Of a stretch of 64,000 bases of DNA, positions 1 through 9,735 are shown piece by piece. Location: the NCBI GenBank assembly GCA_002163245.1, contig MAAL01000021.1, positions 123,677 through 187,676 of the forward strand, written 5' to 3'. The notes beneath the pieces were generated by a model. That model worked only from the letters and a program-made list of their open reading frames with translations, was not told the DNA's origin and searched no databases. The position numbers and the translations under genes were made by a program. How positions within the stretch are numbered: the stretch's first letter is position 1; every line of letters begins with the position of its first letter. This DNA is from Gammaproteobacteria bacterium 42_54_T18. Its GTDB lineage: Bacteria; Pseudomonadota; Gammaproteobacteria; Pseudomonadales; Ketobacteraceae.

Positions 1-591
1 GTAAAGGGTATGAGTATTGCTGATGTTGACGCAGTTTTTTCTTCTACCCGTCAATGTGGTGCAGATGAAAGCATTGAAAGTTGGGGAGGGTTAGGGCTTT
101 CTGGTGCTTGGACTGGTAGAGATATTCAGATGTTTGGTCGTAATTCCGTATCGGGAACTTACGGATACTTCAAGAAAAAAGGCCTGTGTAAAGGTGATTT
201 TAAGAACAGCGTCAATGAGCAGCCAGGTTCAGCGTCGGTGGTTCAGTCTGTTGCCACGTCAATTAATGGTATTGGTTATTCTGGAATTGGTTACATGACA
301 TCCAGCGTTCGATCGGTGCCGTTAACTAAGAAAACGGGGGGGGAGTTTGTTAGTGCATCTCCAGAGTCTGCGCTAAATGGTAGTTACCCACTAGCACGAG
401 CACTTTATGTTTATGTTAATAAAGCACCGAATAAAGCAATTGCTCCATTAGAGCGTGAGTTTGTGAAAATGGTACTTTCAAAAGTGGGTCAAGAAATAGT
501 TGTGAAAGATGGATACATTCCCGTTCCCGCCAAATTGGTTGCTAAGACATTAACTGGTCTTGGAATTGAGCTACAAATAGCTGCAAAATAA
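1..591 (+). CDS. pstS: Phosphate ABC transporter substrate-binding protein PstS, C-terminal part
   Basis: The reading frame is already open at base 1, so this is the C-terminal ~196 residues of a longer gene cut by the window edge; the ATG at base 10 is internal. PstS is the periplasmic phosphate-binding subunit that feeds the PstCAB importer. The fragment shows the family's late-domain pattern: a GTYGYFKKK stretch, a [16 protein letters not shown] stretch, and a C-terminal segment resembling the usual 'phosphate-binding protein end' with [14 protein letters not shown]. The position directly before pstC, pstA, pstB and phoU supports the call strongly. A run of eight G (336-343) lies inside the coding region. 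Confidence 0.9.
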   Translation, partial: VKGMSIADVDAVFSSTRQCGADESIESWGGLGLSGAWTGRDIQMFGRNSVSGTYGYFKKKGLCKGDFKNSVNEQPGSASVVQSVATSINGIGYSGIGYMTSSVRSVPLTKKTGGEFVSASPESALNGSYPLARALYVYVNKAPNKAIAPLEREFVKMVLSKVGQEIVVKDGYIPVPAKLVAKTLTGLGIELQIAAK

Positions 592-620
592 TCTAAAGAA
601 AATTTCTAAGATAGAGCGGG

Positions 621-668
621 ACACTATAAAACAGGGCCATGGAAACGTGATGCTCTGATTTATAGTGT
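621..668 (+). promoter_or_regulatory. Inverted repeat between pstS and pstC
   Basis: ACACTATAAA at 621-630 is repeated in perfect inverted form at 659-668, with a 28-base loop. No T-tract follows, so it is not a normal rho-independent terminator. A hairpin at this point of a pst operon could stabilise the pstS message or reduce read-through, since the binding protein is needed in excess over the membrane subunits. That role is inferred from position only. Confidence 0.4.
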
Positions 669-745
669 TTAACGTTAGTAAGTGTCTTATAAGATTAGGT
701 TAATAGTTGGTTTTAAGATTCAGGCGCTGTAGTAAGAGAATAACT

Positions 746-3016
746 ATGGAAAATACTTTTGAAAATAGATTTGGCATGTCAGAGTCATCAATGGCCCGGT
801 TGCGAAAAATTCGAAAAGCAAAAGATAGAATGGCAACAGCAAGCATTACTATTGGTGGCTTGAGCGTTGTATTTTCGATATGTCTGATTTTCTTTTATTT
901 GTTATATGAAGTAATGCCTTTATTGATGCCTGCAAGCATTCGCAATGAAGCAAACTTGGAAACAACTATTCCTACGGAAACCTTATACTCTGTAATGGAA
1001 GAGCAGTCTCAAATAGGGGTATCAGTGAACACAGATGGAAGTGTTGAATTTTACTCTTCTGATACAGGGAATAGATTAAAAAAATCGAGGGTTATATCTG
1101 AAAATATTACGGTAGTTACTAGTGAGGCGCCCAGCAAGCAATTGTTTGGATTAGGAACGGAATCAGGTTCGGTGTTGTTGATAAAACATGAATACCGTTC
1201 GACTTACGATAAAGATATGCAACGTACCATTCACCCTTCTATTTCTTATCCCTATGGTGAAGATGCTATTGAATTAATTGAGGGTGGCTCGATTTCTGCG
1301 CTAGCATTTCGGGATGGCGATTCAGCGTTATCGATTGCTGTGTTAAGCAGTAATAATGAAGTTTATCTTAAACGCTTTGAGAAGAAAGAAAGTTTTTTGT
1401 CAGAAGGTATAGAACTTGAGGAACAAGACACAATTCGTTTACCAACGCCATCAGACAAAGTGGACAATATTTTATTAAGCTCTGATCAACGTTGGTTATT
1501 TTTAGTAGAAGCCGACAAGCAAGTGGAAGTCTTTGATCTTAATAATAGCGTAGATTCCATGTGGATAGGCGTTGTACCGGTTGTGAATAATACAGTGAAT
1601 GATGATATACGGATTACCGCCAGTGGTTTTTTACTGGGGGGGATTTCTCTTCTATTAGGTGATAACCAAGGCCATATTAGTCAGTGGTTTATGGCGCGTG
1701 ATGTAAATGGTCACCATTCATTGAAGAAAATACGAGAATTCTCATTAAGCGACTCTCCTGTCACAACAGTGGTATCAGAACATCGACGAAAAGGTTTTGT
1801 TGCTGGTGATGCTGGCGGAAATATTGGCCTATTTAATACCACTGCCAACAACGTTGCACTTATTCAAAGGGTTTCCGAATCTGCGATAGAGCATATTGTC
1901 ATGTCTCCTCGAGGTGACAATATTATTGTTCAATCTGTTGGAGAACCAGGGATTCTGTGGAATGTTAGTAATGAACATCCAGAAGTGTCTTTTACCTCGC
2001 TGTGGAATGAGGTGTGGTATGAAAATTATGACGAGCCAGCCTATATTTGGCAATCATCATCAGCCAGCAATGATTTTGAACCAAAATTTAGTGTTATGCC
2101 GTTAACATTTGGCACTATGAAAGCGGCTTTCTATGCAATGTTAGTGGCAATGCCTTTGGCAATAGGTGGAGCAATATATACCGCCTATTTTATGGCTCCT
2201 GCGTTACGAACCAAAGTAAAACCTACCATCGAATTAATGGAAGCGATGCCAACAGTAATTTTGGGATTTTTAGCTGGATTGTGGTTGGCACCATTGATAG
2301 AGGCGAATTTGCCAGGAGTCGTTTCGCTATTAGTACTCACGCCGATACTAATTTTACTCGCCGCTTATTTATGGTCACGATTACCAAGAGAATATCGGTC
2401 TCGGGTTCCCGCGGGCTGGGAACCGGTTATATTGATGCCTGTGGTGATTGGCGCAGGAGCACTATGTATGGGATCAAGTAGTTTTTTGGAAGATGTATTT
2501 TTTAGCGGCGACATACGTCGTTGGTTAACCAATGATTTAGGGGTAGATTTTGACCAACGTAACTCCATGGTGGTTGGGCTTGCGATGGGATTTGCCGTTA
2601 TTCCAACAATATATTCGATAACTGAAGATGCGATTTTTGCAGTACCCAAGAATTTAACGTTTGGATCGCTTGCCCTGGGGGCATCGCCCTGGCAAACCTT
2701 GGTGCGTGTTATTTTGCCGACGGCAAGTCCGGGTATTTTTTCTGCGGTGATGATTGGGTTAGGACGCGCTGTGGGTGAAACCATGATTGTGTTAATGGCA
2801 ACGGGTAATACACCCATTATGGATATGAATATTTTTGAGGGTTTACGTACCTTATCGGCAAACATTTCAGTGGAAATGCCTGAGGCAGAAGTTGCGAGTA
2901 GCCATTATAGAATTTTATTTTTATCAGGATTGGTGTTGTTTGTTTTCACTTTTATTGTGAATACTACGGGTGAGACAGTGCGGCAACGGTTACGGGAGAA
3001 GTATGGATCGTTGTAG
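746..3016 (+). CDS. pstC: Phosphate ABC transporter permease PstC (large form)
   Basis: Inner-membrane permease subunit of the high-affinity phosphate importer. About 756 residues, far longer than E. coli PstC (~320) but like the large Pseudomonas-type subunits. One membrane segment near residues 33-58 is followed by a ~400-residue extracytoplasmic insert with repeating beta-strand character, then the classical permease domain from about residue 455 with several membrane segments. The EAA-loop pattern LGASPWQTLVRVILP is near residue 655. I chose the ATG at 746, which has an AAGAGAA ribosome site 5-6 bases upstream, over an in-frame TTG at 707 without one. A 7-G run lies at 1636-1642. Confidence 0.93.
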   Translation: MENTFENRFGMSESSMARLRKIRKAKDRMATASITIGGLSVVFSICLIFFYLLYEVMPLLMPASIRNEANLETTIPTETLYSVMEEQSQIGVSVNTDGSVEFYSSDTGNRLKKSRVISENITVVTSEAPSKQLFGLGTESGSVLLIKHEYRSTYDKDMQRTIHPSISYPYGEDAIELIEGGSISALAFRDGDSALSIAVLSSNNEVYLKRFEKKESFLSEGIELEEQDTIRLPTPSDKVDNILLSSDQRWLFLVEADKQVEVFDLNNSVDSMWIGVVPVVNNTVNDDIRITASGFLLGGISLLLGDNQGHISQWFMARDVNGHHSLKKIREFSLSDSPVTTVVSEHRRKGFVAGDAGGNIGLFNTTANNVALIQRVSESAIEHIVMSPRGDNIIVQSVGEPGILWNVSNEHPEVSFTSLWNEVWYENYDEPAYIWQSSSASNDFEPKFSVMPLTFGTMKAAFYAMLVAMPLAIGGAIYTAYFMAPALRTKVKPTIELMEAMPTVILGFLAGLWLAPLIEANLPGVVSLLVLTPILILLAAYLWSRLPREYRSRVPAGWEPVILMPVVIGAGALCMGSSSFLEDVFFSGDIRRWLTNDLGVDFDQRNSMVVGLAMGFAVIPTIYSITEDAIFAVPKNLTFGSLALGASPWQTLVRVILPTASPGIFSAVMIGLGRAVGETMIVLMATGNTPIMDMNIFEGLRTLSANISVEMPEAEVASSHYRILFLSGLVLFVFTFIVNTTGETVRQRLREKYGSL

Positions 3017-3131
3017 AAAAATTTCAGGTTTCTGAAAGGAGATTGCGAATACAACACTTATTGCTAGGTGAATAGTTTATTCGATTCGTTAAGTAAATGT
3101 TTAGTACAAAAAATTGAGTAGTCAAGGCATC

Positions 3132-4796
3132 ATGAAACAAAGTACAAAAGCATGGTTTCGACAAGGTGATCCGTGGATCTGGTTAAACGCTGGTGCGGTT
3201 ACGATCAGTGTTATTATGGTAACCGGATTATTATTGTTAATTGCAGTTCGTGGGTTAGGACACTTTTGGCCCCATGCAATAATTGATGGTACCTACAATC
3301 CTAAGCAAGGTGAGGCGTACCATCTTGTTGGTGAAATGGCAGATGAAGAGTGGATATCCGCAAGTCGTTTGCGAGAATCGGGTGTAGAGGTTGCTGACGA
3401 TATTGATGTTCTTCAGCGAGTACTGATTAAAACGGGAAATCGTGATATTTCTGGATTAGATTTTCGGTGGTTGATTGCTGATGAAATAGAAAATATTACA
3501 TATCCAGAGGATTTATTCACGATTGAACGACGAGAGTGGGGGAATTATTACGGAGTAGTAAAAGCCATTAAAGAAAATGGCATAGAGCTGAATATTAAGG
3601 GTGAACTGTATACGGTATTGCAGCAGCGTCTAGATCACGCTTTAGAACTTCATGACAAAATAGCGGATATAGAAGGAAAAGATATTGGTGCAATTAACTA
3701 CGGGTTAGAGAGGGTCCGTCTTAGAGAGCGGGCTCTAGAGTTAAAAAGCGGTATTACTGCTTTGGATCAAGCGCGATTTCAGGAACAGCGGTCTGAATTT
3801 TATGCGCGATATGATACCTATAAAGAATCATTGGATGTTTTATATAACGAGATAGCCAAAGACTCTGTAATCGTTGTAAGTATGGATGGCACAGAAACGG
3901 AAATAAAATTTTCAAATATTGTTAATGCCTACCGACCCAACGCAATGAATGTTATCCAGAAGGTGGGATTCTACATTGCTCAGTTTTATGGTTTTTTGTC
4001 TGATGATCCAAGAGAAGCGAATACCGAAGGAGGGATATTTCCAGCGATTTTCGGTACTGTACTTATGGTAATTTTGATGTCGATTATTGTAACTCCCTTT
4101 GGTGTTGTTGCCGCTGTTTATCTACGGGAATATGCAAAGCAAGGATGGTTGACAAAAACAATCCGCATTGCGGTGAATAATTTAGCGGGAGTTCCTTCTA
4201 TTGTATATGGTGTTTTTGGTTTAGGTTTTTTTGTCTATTTTCTCGGTGGATCGATTGATGAATTATTCTATCCTGAGTCCGCACCATCTCCAGTATTTGG
4301 AACGCCAGGTTTGTTATGGTCCTCCATTACTCTTGCTTTATTAACAGTACCGGTTGTGATTGTTGCAACAGAAGAAGGGTTGTCTCGTATTCCTAAAGCT
4401 GTTCGAGAAGGCAGCTTGGCATTAGGCGCAACCAAAATTGAAACCTTGTGGCATGTTGTCTTACCTATGTCGACACCAGCAATGATGACCGGTTTGATAT
4501 TGGCAATTGCTCGAGCGGCGGGGGAAGTCGCGCCCTTAATGTTGGTGGGTGTAGTGAAACTTGCTCCTACATTACCATTGGATGGCAACGCACCATTTCT
4601 TCATTTAGATAGAAAGTTCATGCATTTAGGATTTCATATTTACGATGTTGGTTTTCAAAGCCCGAATGTCGAGGCATCTCGGCCTTTGGTTTATGCCACG
4701 GCATTTTTGCTGGTCGCAGTAATTGCCAGTTTAAATATTACGGCAGTTGTTATTAGAAATAGGCTACGAGAAAGATACCGATTGTTAGAGACGTAA
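3132..4796 (+). CDS. pstA: Phosphate ABC transporter permease PstA (large form)
   Basis: Second permease subunit of the PstSCAB phosphate importer, ~554 residues. One membrane helix (residues ~18-40) precedes a ~260-residue extracytoplasmic, partly coiled-coil insert. The permease core follows from about residue 300, with the EAA-loop signature [15 protein letters not shown] near 435. The N-terminus MKQSTKAWF...[11 protein letters not shown] matches the start of Pseudomonas-type PstA, which favours the ATG at 3132 (AAGG four bases upstream) over an in-frame TTG at 3114. It lies 115 bases after pstC and 40 before pstB. Confidence 0.92.
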   Translation: MKQSTKAWFRQGDPWIWLNAGAVTISVIMVTGLLLLIAVRGLGHFWPHAIIDGTYNPKQGEAYHLVGEMADEEWISASRLRESGVEVADDIDVLQRVLIKTGNRDISGLDFRWLIADEIENITYPEDLFTIERREWGNYYGVVKAIKENGIELNIKGELYTVLQQRLDHALELHDKIADIEGKDIGAINYGLERVRLRERALELKSGITALDQARFQEQRSEFYARYDTYKESLDVLYNEIAKDSVIVVSMDGTETEIKFSNIVNAYRPNAMNVIQKVGFYIAQFYGFLSDDPREANTEGGIFPAIFGTVLMVILMSIIVTPFGVVAAVYLREYAKQGWLTKTIRIAVNNLAGVPSIVYGVFGLGFFVYFLGGSIDELFYPESAPSPVFGTPGLLWSSITLALLTVPVVIVATEEGLSRIPKAVREGSLALGATKIETLWHVVLPMSTPAMMTGLILAIARAAGEVAPLMLVGVVKLAPTLPLDGNAPFLHLDRKFMHLGFHIYDVGFQSPNVEASRPLVYATAFLLVAVIASLNITAVVIRNRLRERYRLLET

Positions 4797-4836
4797 AAAA
4801 CCAGATGAGAATAGTTTTAAAAGGGGGGCATTAACT

Positions 4837-5700
4837 ATGACTTTAAATATATCGACGTTAAATATTTCAGATCCAAATATTCCAGATTTACATATACCTG
4901 TGCCAATAAGAAAATCTCCACAACTTCCAAGTAATTTTTCGGCAGAAGAAATCTGTATGGAAACAAAAGACTTCAACTTATTTTACGGAGAAAAACAAGC
5001 GTTAAATAATGTTAATATGTCGATAGCTAAGAAGAAGGTAACTGCCTTTATCGGCCCTAGTGGTTGTGGTAAATCAACGTTGTTACGAAGTTTTAATCGA
5101 ATGAATGATCTTGTTGATAGTTGTCATACGCGAGGCCAAATTTTATTTGATAATACGAACATATTTCATCGTGGTGTTGATGTGACTGATTTACGCCGAC
5201 GTGTAGGCATGGTATTTCAAAAGCCCAATCCATTCCCAAAAACAATTTATGAAAATGTTGCCTATGGTTTGCGCATTCAAGGTATTCGTAAAAAACGTAT
5301 TATTGATGAACGTGTTGAATGGGCGCTAAGGGGTGCTGCATTGTGGGATGAAGTAAAAGATCGTTTACATGATAACGCGCTGGGTATGTCCGGTGGTCAG
5401 CAGCAACGGCTTGTGATTGCAAGAACCATTGCGGTAGAACCAGAAGTATTGTTATTAGATGAACCTTGCTCGGCTCTTGATCCCATATCAACGCTGAAAG
5501 TTGAAGAATTGATTAATGATTTAAAAGAACGGTATACCATTGTGATTGTTACACACAATATGCAACAAGCTGCACGTGTATCAGATTACACAGCGTTTAT
5601 GTACCTTGGCGATATGGTCGAATACTCAGATACGGATACCATCTTTACAAATCCAGGAAAAAAACAAACAGAAGATTATATTACGGGGCGATACGGTTGA
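4837..5700 (+). CDS. pstB: Phosphate ABC transporter ATP-binding protein PstB
   Basis: Cytoplasmic ATPase that powers phosphate import and, with PhoU, links transport to PhoR signalling. 287 residues. Walker A is GPSGCGKST at residues 73-81, followed by the signature SGGQQQR and the Walker B segment [12 protein letters not shown]. The first ~35 residues are an extra extension with a short TLNIS repeat, making it somewhat longer than E. coli PstB (257). The start has an AAGGGGGG ribosome site about eight bases upstream. It ends 19 bases before phoU. Confidence 0.97.
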   Translation: MTLNISTLNISDPNIPDLHIPVPIRKSPQLPSNFSAEEICMETKDFNLFYGEKQALNNVNMSIAKKKVTAFIGPSGCGKSTLLRSFNRMNDLVDSCHTRGQILFDNTNIFHRGVDVTDLRRRVGMVFQKPNPFPKTIYENVAYGLRIQGIRKKRIIDERVEWALRGAALWDEVKDRLHDNALGMSGGQQQRLVIARTIAVEPEVLLLDEPCSALDPISTLKVEELINDLKERYTIVIVTHNMQQAARVSDYTAFMYLGDMVEYSDTDTIFTNPGKKQTEDYITGRYG

Positions 5701-5703
5701 TTA

Positions 5704-5713
5704 GGGGGGGGGG
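5704..5713 (+). repeat. Ten-G homopolymer serving as the phoU ribosome-binding site
   Basis: Ten consecutive G begin three bases after the pstB stop and end six bases before the phoU ATG, exactly where the Shine-Dalgarno sequence must lie. Tracts this long can change length by strand slippage, which would alter the strength or spacing of phoU initiation. Whether length varies in the population cannot be seen from one sequence. Confidence 0.8.
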
Positions 5714-5719
5714 ATAAAA

Positions 5720-6415
5720 ATGAGTAGTGATGAGCTAGCACAACATATTTCACGCCAGTTTAACGATGAGTTAGAAGAAGTTCGCAGCGATTTGTTGGCG
5801 ATGGGCGGTATGGTTGAGAAACAAGTGGCCGATGCCGTGAGCTCTTTGGTGAACGCAGATAGTGCACAGGCATTGGAGGTGTTAACGACAGAGAAAAAAA
5901 TCAATAAAATGGAACTGGCGATTGATGAGGAGTGTATCCGCGTGATTGCTTTACGTCAGCCCGCAGCGAGTGACCTTCGGTTGTTGGTGGTGGCGACTAA
6001 AGCCAACATCGATTTAGAGCGGATGGGAGATGAAGCCAGCAAAATTGCAAAAATGGCAATTAAATTGTCAGAAGGTGGAGTTCTGCCTAAAGGGTATATT
6101 GAAGTACGACATATTGGTGTTCATGTGTGTACGATGCTGCATGATGCTCTGGATGCCTTTGCTCGATTTGATGCAGATTTAGCATTACAAGTGATTCACG
6201 AAGATCGCTCTGTGGATATGGAGTATGAATCGGCGATGCGTCAGCTAGTGATCTTTATGATGGAAGATCCGAGGTATATCACTCGGGTGCTCAATGTTTT
6301 GTGGAGCCTGCGAGCCCTCGAACGTATTGGCGACCATGCCCGCAATATTGCCGAACATGTGATTTATTTGGTGAAAGGCCGTGATGTACGCCATCAATCC
6401 TTGGATGAGTTATAA
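5720..6415 (+). CDS. phoU: Phosphate signalling protein PhoU
   Basis: 231 residues, all helical, with the two PhoU repeats expected of the family: one around residues 20-110 containing ...RQPAASDLRLL and one around 120-215 containing LWSLRALERIGDHARNIAEH. The E/D-rich helix pattern ERIGDHA, and ERMGDEA in the first repeat, are the metal-binding motifs. PhoU joins the Pst transporter to the sensor PhoR and keeps the Pho regulon off when phosphate is plentiful. It is the last gene of the pst operon; its last six bases overlap the convergent gene. Confidence 0.96.
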   Translation: MSSDELAQHISRQFNDELEEVRSDLLAMGGMVEKQVADAVSSLVNADSAQALEVLTTEKKINKMELAIDEECIRVIALRQPAASDLRLLVVATKANIDLERMGDEASKIAKMAIKLSEGGVLPKGYIEVRHIGVHVCTMLHDALDAFARFDADLALQVIHEDRSVDMEYESAMRQLVIFMMEDPRYITRVLNVLWSLRALERIGDHARNIAEHVIYLVKGRDVRHQSLDEL

Positions 6416-6446
6416 CTTATCTAGAGTTTTTTGACGTTCCAAGGAT
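6397..6446. repeat. Inverted repeat across the convergent phoU / DUF4124 ends
   Basis: ATCCTTGGA (6397-6405) and TCCAAGGAT (6438-6446) are perfect 9-base inverted arms around the overlapping stop codons, with a 32-base loop containing a T6 run (6427-6432). It could fold at the 3' end of either transcript. The long loop makes a classical terminator unlikely. Confidence 0.3.
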
Positions 6447-7024
6447 AATTCCTGAATACCTTTGGCTTGGTCAATTAACTGGGGTATTTGATCCACTGGA
6501 ATGGTGGAAGGGAAGGGGATATTGCTTAACTCATCAGGTAGTAGTGGATTTTTACTTTTTGATTTTTCACCCAATGCTAAGGTTTCTGATTTTGGTTCAC
6601 GGCCAAAGGCTCTGTCGATGCTGTCTTGTGATAAGGATTGTAGAATATTGGCATTAGGGTCAATTTTCATCAAAAAGTTTTCTGTATTGGGATTGGGTTG
6701 TTTGGTAAATTGCCATACCCCATCCTTATCTTTCCACCGATAGTAGGTATTGCGTGCCTCTTGTAGTAGTTTGCCCTCTGCATCGGTTGCTTTGACTAGC
6801 CCTCCATTTGCCGTTGCTTTAGCATTACCCCATTGGATTGAAGCCCCTTCATCTTTTCCGGATAAGGTCTCTACGGGGCCGCCAGTCTTTCCAGGAAGTC
6901 CAAAAGAAGGCAGGCTAAGGTCTTGCAAAGTCATTAACGGTTGACCACTGGGCCCTTTTAGAAAAAATGGGGCAGCTAATGCCGCAACAAGTACAAACAT
7001 CATTAATTTACTGAAAAGCTTCAT
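6410..7024 (-). CDS. Exported DUF4124 domain protein
   Basis: 204 residues starting with a signal-like hydrophobic N-terminus (MKLFSKLMMFVLVAALAAPFF). Around residue 90 is the DUF4124 pattern YYRWKDKDGVWQFTKQPNP, a short beta-rich module common in exported gammaproteobacterial proteins and of unknown function. The C-terminal third is helical and charged (IDQAKGIQELSLERQKTLDKL). It converges on phoU and overlaps it by six bases. It probably stays in the periplasm or is anchored to the inner membrane. No specific role can be given. Confidence 0.75.
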   Translation of the reverse strand: MKLFSKLMMFVLVAALAAPFFLKGPSGQPLMTLQDLSLPSFGLPGKTGGPVETLSGKDEGASIQWGNAKATANGGLVKATDAEGKLLQEARNTYYRWKDKDGVWQFTKQPNPNTENFLMKIDPNANILQSLSQDSIDRAFGREPKSETLALGEKSKSKNPLLPDELSNIPFPSTIPVDQIPQLIDQAKGIQELSLERQKTLDKL

Positions 7025-7183
7025 CTTTTATTCCAAATAGCCGGCACATGATCTCAGTATAGGTGAAACTACTATAAAGTGATATTGCTGGTAACACGTT
7101 TCAGGCTTTGCAGATAATTAGGAATTCAGTACACTGCTGGCATTGTATGTATTGATGTAAAAATAACTGTTAGGAAAATAATT

Positions 7184-7666
7184 ATGCCTTCTTTTGATGT
7201 TGTCTCTGAATTGGATATGCACGAAGTCACTAATGCTGTGGATCAAGCCACACGAGAAGTAAGCAATCGTTTTGATTTTAAAGGGACAAACTCTCGATTT
7301 GAACAAAAGGAAGAGGTTATTACCTTATTTGCTGAGGCGGAGTTTCAACTACAGCAATTATTGGATATTCTTGAGGGCAAGTTAATTAAACGTGGTGTGG
7401 ATATAACCTGTATGGAAAAAGGTGATCCAGAATCCAATGTTGCGGAAGCAAGGCAAACCATAACCCTACGCCAAGGGCTTGAATCACTGCAGGCTAAAAA
7501 ACTGGTGAAAATGGTGAAAGAAAAAAAGCTTAAAGTTCAAGCGGCTATTCAAGGTGATAAAGTGAGGATTACGGGTAAAAAACGGGATGACCTTCAGTCG
7601 GCGATAGCGTTGTTTAAAGACGCCGATTTTGAAATGCCACTGCAGTATAATAATTTTAGGGACTAA
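7184..7666 (+). CDS. yajQ: YajQ family nucleotide-binding protein
   Basis: 160 residues covering the whole YajQ/DUF520 family length. The start MPSFDVVSELDMHEVTNAVDQA, the RFDFKGT motif and the end KDADFEMPLQYNNFRD are family hallmarks. YajQ proteins bind nucleotides, and some bind cyclic-di-GMP and act with transcription factors. An AGGA sequence sits about nine bases before the ATG. The last 11 bases overlap the end of phoR on the other strand. Confidence 0.96.
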   Translation: MPSFDVVSELDMHEVTNAVDQATREVSNRFDFKGTNSRFEQKEEVITLFAEAEFQLQQLLDILEGKLIKRGVDITCMEKGDPESNVAEARQTITLRQGLESLQAKKLVKMVKEKKLKVQAAIQGDKVRITGKKRDDLQSAIALFKDADFEMPLQYNNFRD

Positions 7667-8954
7667 TCAGCTGACGTGATGGAAAGTGACAGGTGAAATT
7701 ACTACCTTCGCCAGGGGTGCTTTGAATATCAAGCACTCCTTCATGATGTCGTAACACATGTTTGACAATGGCCAAACCGAGTCCAGTTCCCCCTGTTTTT
7801 GCATGGCGGCTTGGGTCTGCACGATAAAAACGTTCTGTCAGTCGAGGGATGTGAATAGGATCAATCCCCACGCCATTATCAATAACCGATAAATATGCAC
7901 CTTTTGAGTCTTCCCACCATCGAATAGCAATCTGCCCATTTGGTGGCGTGTACTTAACGGCATTAAAAATGACATTAGAAAATGCACTATGTAACTCTGC
8001 TACATTACCTAGCAATATTGAATGGTCTTCAATCGTTAATGTGATTTGGTGTTGTTTTTCATCGTTAACTATGTCGGCATCATGATAAATTTGTTGGAGT
8101 AACACCGCGATATCAACCGGTTTTAGTAAAATGTTCGAAGAGCCGATTTCAAGCTTAGACAATAATAATAGATCATTAACTAGCACTTCCATACGTTCTG
8201 TTTGTTGCTGTACTTGTGATAAACCTCGATGTAGTCCTGCGTTTTCATCTGGGGTTATTAAGTCCAAAAATGTTTCTATATAACCTTTGATAACGGTAAG
8301 AGGTGTACGTAATTCATGGGATACATTGGCAACAAAGTCTTTTCGCATTTGTTCTAAATGGTGAAGGTGGGTCACATCACGCGCGATAAGGATACGGTTC
8401 GTTCTACTGTAATACGATAAGGTAACGTGTAGAGTAATCGATGCGTTTACCGGCGAAGATATATTAATACCATTACGATACTCACCACTTTCAAAATAGG
8501 AAACAAACTCAGGGTCCCGCAACAAGTTGGTGATCAGGTGGTTGCGATCAGTGCTTCGTCGTAGACCCAAGTAATGTTTTGCCGCCTTGTTCCACCACTC
8601 TAAAGTATTATCAGGATTGATCAGTACCACTGCATCACGAATAGCGTTGGTTGATAAGCGTGAAATTTCAATGGTTTTTTTAAGTTTCTTAACTTTTGAT
8701 TGTTGCTTTTTATGGTTACGGTAAATACCGTTGAGTACTTTCCCCCACAACCCTGATGCCTCTGGTGTATTATCTAATGCTGGGTTCTCCAACCAGGTAG
8801 CCAGTTCCTTAATATTCAGTAATAACCAGCCTACGTAGAGAAATAATCCAAAAAAAGCACCAGCCCAAGGCTCTCCAATGCTCCAGCCTAAAAAACCACC
8901 ACCAATACAGATTGCTAGGAATTTATTCAACTCCAGTTGCCAAAGTTTTTGCAC
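7656..8954 (-). CDS. phoR: Phosphate regulon sensor histidine kinase PhoR
   Basis: 432 residues. The N-terminal pair of membrane segments (residues ~12-47) is followed by a PAS domain (~100-195). The dimerisation domain has the phospho-accepting histidine H213 in FVANVSHELRTPLT. The ATPase domain has N-box NAVKYTP, DNGVGI and GTGLGLAIV. PhoR phosphorylates PhoB when phosphate is low. It starts at a GTG 19 bases after the phoB stop, so phoBR form an operon. An AAGGAT lies rather far (13 bases) upstream of the GTG, so the exact start is less certain. Confidence 0.95.
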   Translation of the reverse strand: MQKLWQLELNKFLAICIGGGFLGWSIGEPWAGAFFGLFLYVGWLLLNIKELATWLENPALDNTPEASGLWGKVLNGIYRNHKKQQSKVKKLKKTIEISRLSTNAIRDAVVLINPDNTLEWWNKAAKHYLGLRRSTDRNHLITNLLRDPEFVSYFESGEYRNGINISSPVNASITLHVTLSYYSRTNRILIARDVTHLHHLEQMRKDFVANVSHELRTPLTVIKGYIETFLDLITPDENAGLHRGLSQVQQQTERMEVLVNDLLLLSKLEIGSSNILLKPVDIAVLLQQIYHDADIVNDEKQHQITLTIEDHSILLGNVAELHSAFSNVIFNAVKYTPPNGQIAIRWWEDSKGAYLSVIDNGVGIDPIHIPRLTERFYRADPSRHAKTGGTGLGLAIVKHVLRHHEGVLDIQSTPGEGSNFTCHFPSRQLISP

Positions 8955-8973
8955 AGCGACGTGTTTATCCTTG

Positions 8974-9666
8974 CTAATATGTTTTACTGGAAAACCGATA
9001 ACCAGTGCCTCTTACCGTTTGAACAAGGTGTTCAAAATTATGGGGCGTGAGCGCTTTGCGTAAACGTCGAATATGAACATCTACCGTTCTATCTTCAACG
9101 TAAACATTGCCGCCCCATACTTGATCGAGTAACTGGGCTCGGGAATAGGCTCGATCTTGGTGTGACATAAAGAACTCTAGTAGCCTGTATTCCGTTGGTC
9201 CAACGTCAACGGTTTTATCGTTGGCAGTAATGCGGTGGCTGACAGGGTCTAGCTTTAATCCAACGGACTCTAAGACTTTTCCTTGAGAGCTGCCTGATCG
9301 TCGTAATACAGCATTAATACGAGAGATAAGTTCACGAGTAGAAAAGGGTTTGGTTATGTAATCATCGGTACCGGCATCCAGCCCTTGAATCTTATTATCC
9401 TCTTCTCCTTTTGCAGTGAGCATAATGATAGGGGTTTCGGATGTTGCATCATCATGTTTTAAACGCCGAGCGAGCTCTATACCACTGATCCCGGGAAGCA
9501 TCCAATCAAGCAATATAAGGTCGGGGCGCTCATCAATAACCAATTCATGAGCGGTTTGACTATTATCGGCTTCTATCCAAGAAAACCCAGCCAGTTCCAG
9601 AGCGACAGAAATCATCTCTCGAATAGCTTCTTCATCATCAACAATCAGTATTTTGTTGCTTGTCAT
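8974..9666 (-). CDS. phoB: Phosphate regulon response regulator PhoB
   Basis: 230 residues: receiver domain (1-120) with acidic pair D10/D11, phosphorylation site D54 in LILLDWMLPG, T84 and K106, then a winged-helix OmpR-type DNA-binding domain with VEDRTVDVHIRRLRKAL and VRGTGYRF. PhoB-P binds Pho boxes to switch on phosphate-scavenging genes. A Pho box lies about 85-105 bases upstream of its own start, implying autoactivation. Confidence 0.97.
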   Translation of the reverse strand: MTSNKILIVDDEEAIREMISVALELAGFSWIEADNSQTAHELVIDERPDLILLDWMLPGISGIELARRLKHDDATSETPIIMLTAKGEEDNKIQGLDAGTDDYITKPFSTRELISRINAVLRRSGSSQGKVLESVGLKLDPVSHRITANDKTVDVGPTEYRLLEFFMSHQDRAYSRAQLLDQVWGGNVYVEDRTVDVHIRRLRKALTPHNFEHLVQTVRGTGYRFSSKTY

Positions 9667-9735
9667 TTAGAGACACCTTTGTTTTCACTAGAGCTGTTAA
9701 CGGGTGTTTTCGTAGTAACACCGTAATTGGCTCCT

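Noticed and set aside
2365..2865. A 166-codon reading frame on the minus strand inside pstC
   Set aside because: It lies fully within a clear permease domain and its translation has no family pattern, signal or ribosome site; a shadow of the real frame.
3040..3083. A strong AAAGGAG followed by a ten-codon frame between pstC and pstA
   Set aside because: It would have to start at TTG with too little spacing, and gives a short peptide without conserved features.
4268..4588. A 106-codon minus-strand frame inside pstA
   Set aside because: Same reason; the plus-strand permease core is unmistakable.
7130..7160. A TGGCAT...TTGA stretch before yajQ resembling a sigma54 promoter
   Set aside because: The -12 TTGC is missing and spacing is wrong.
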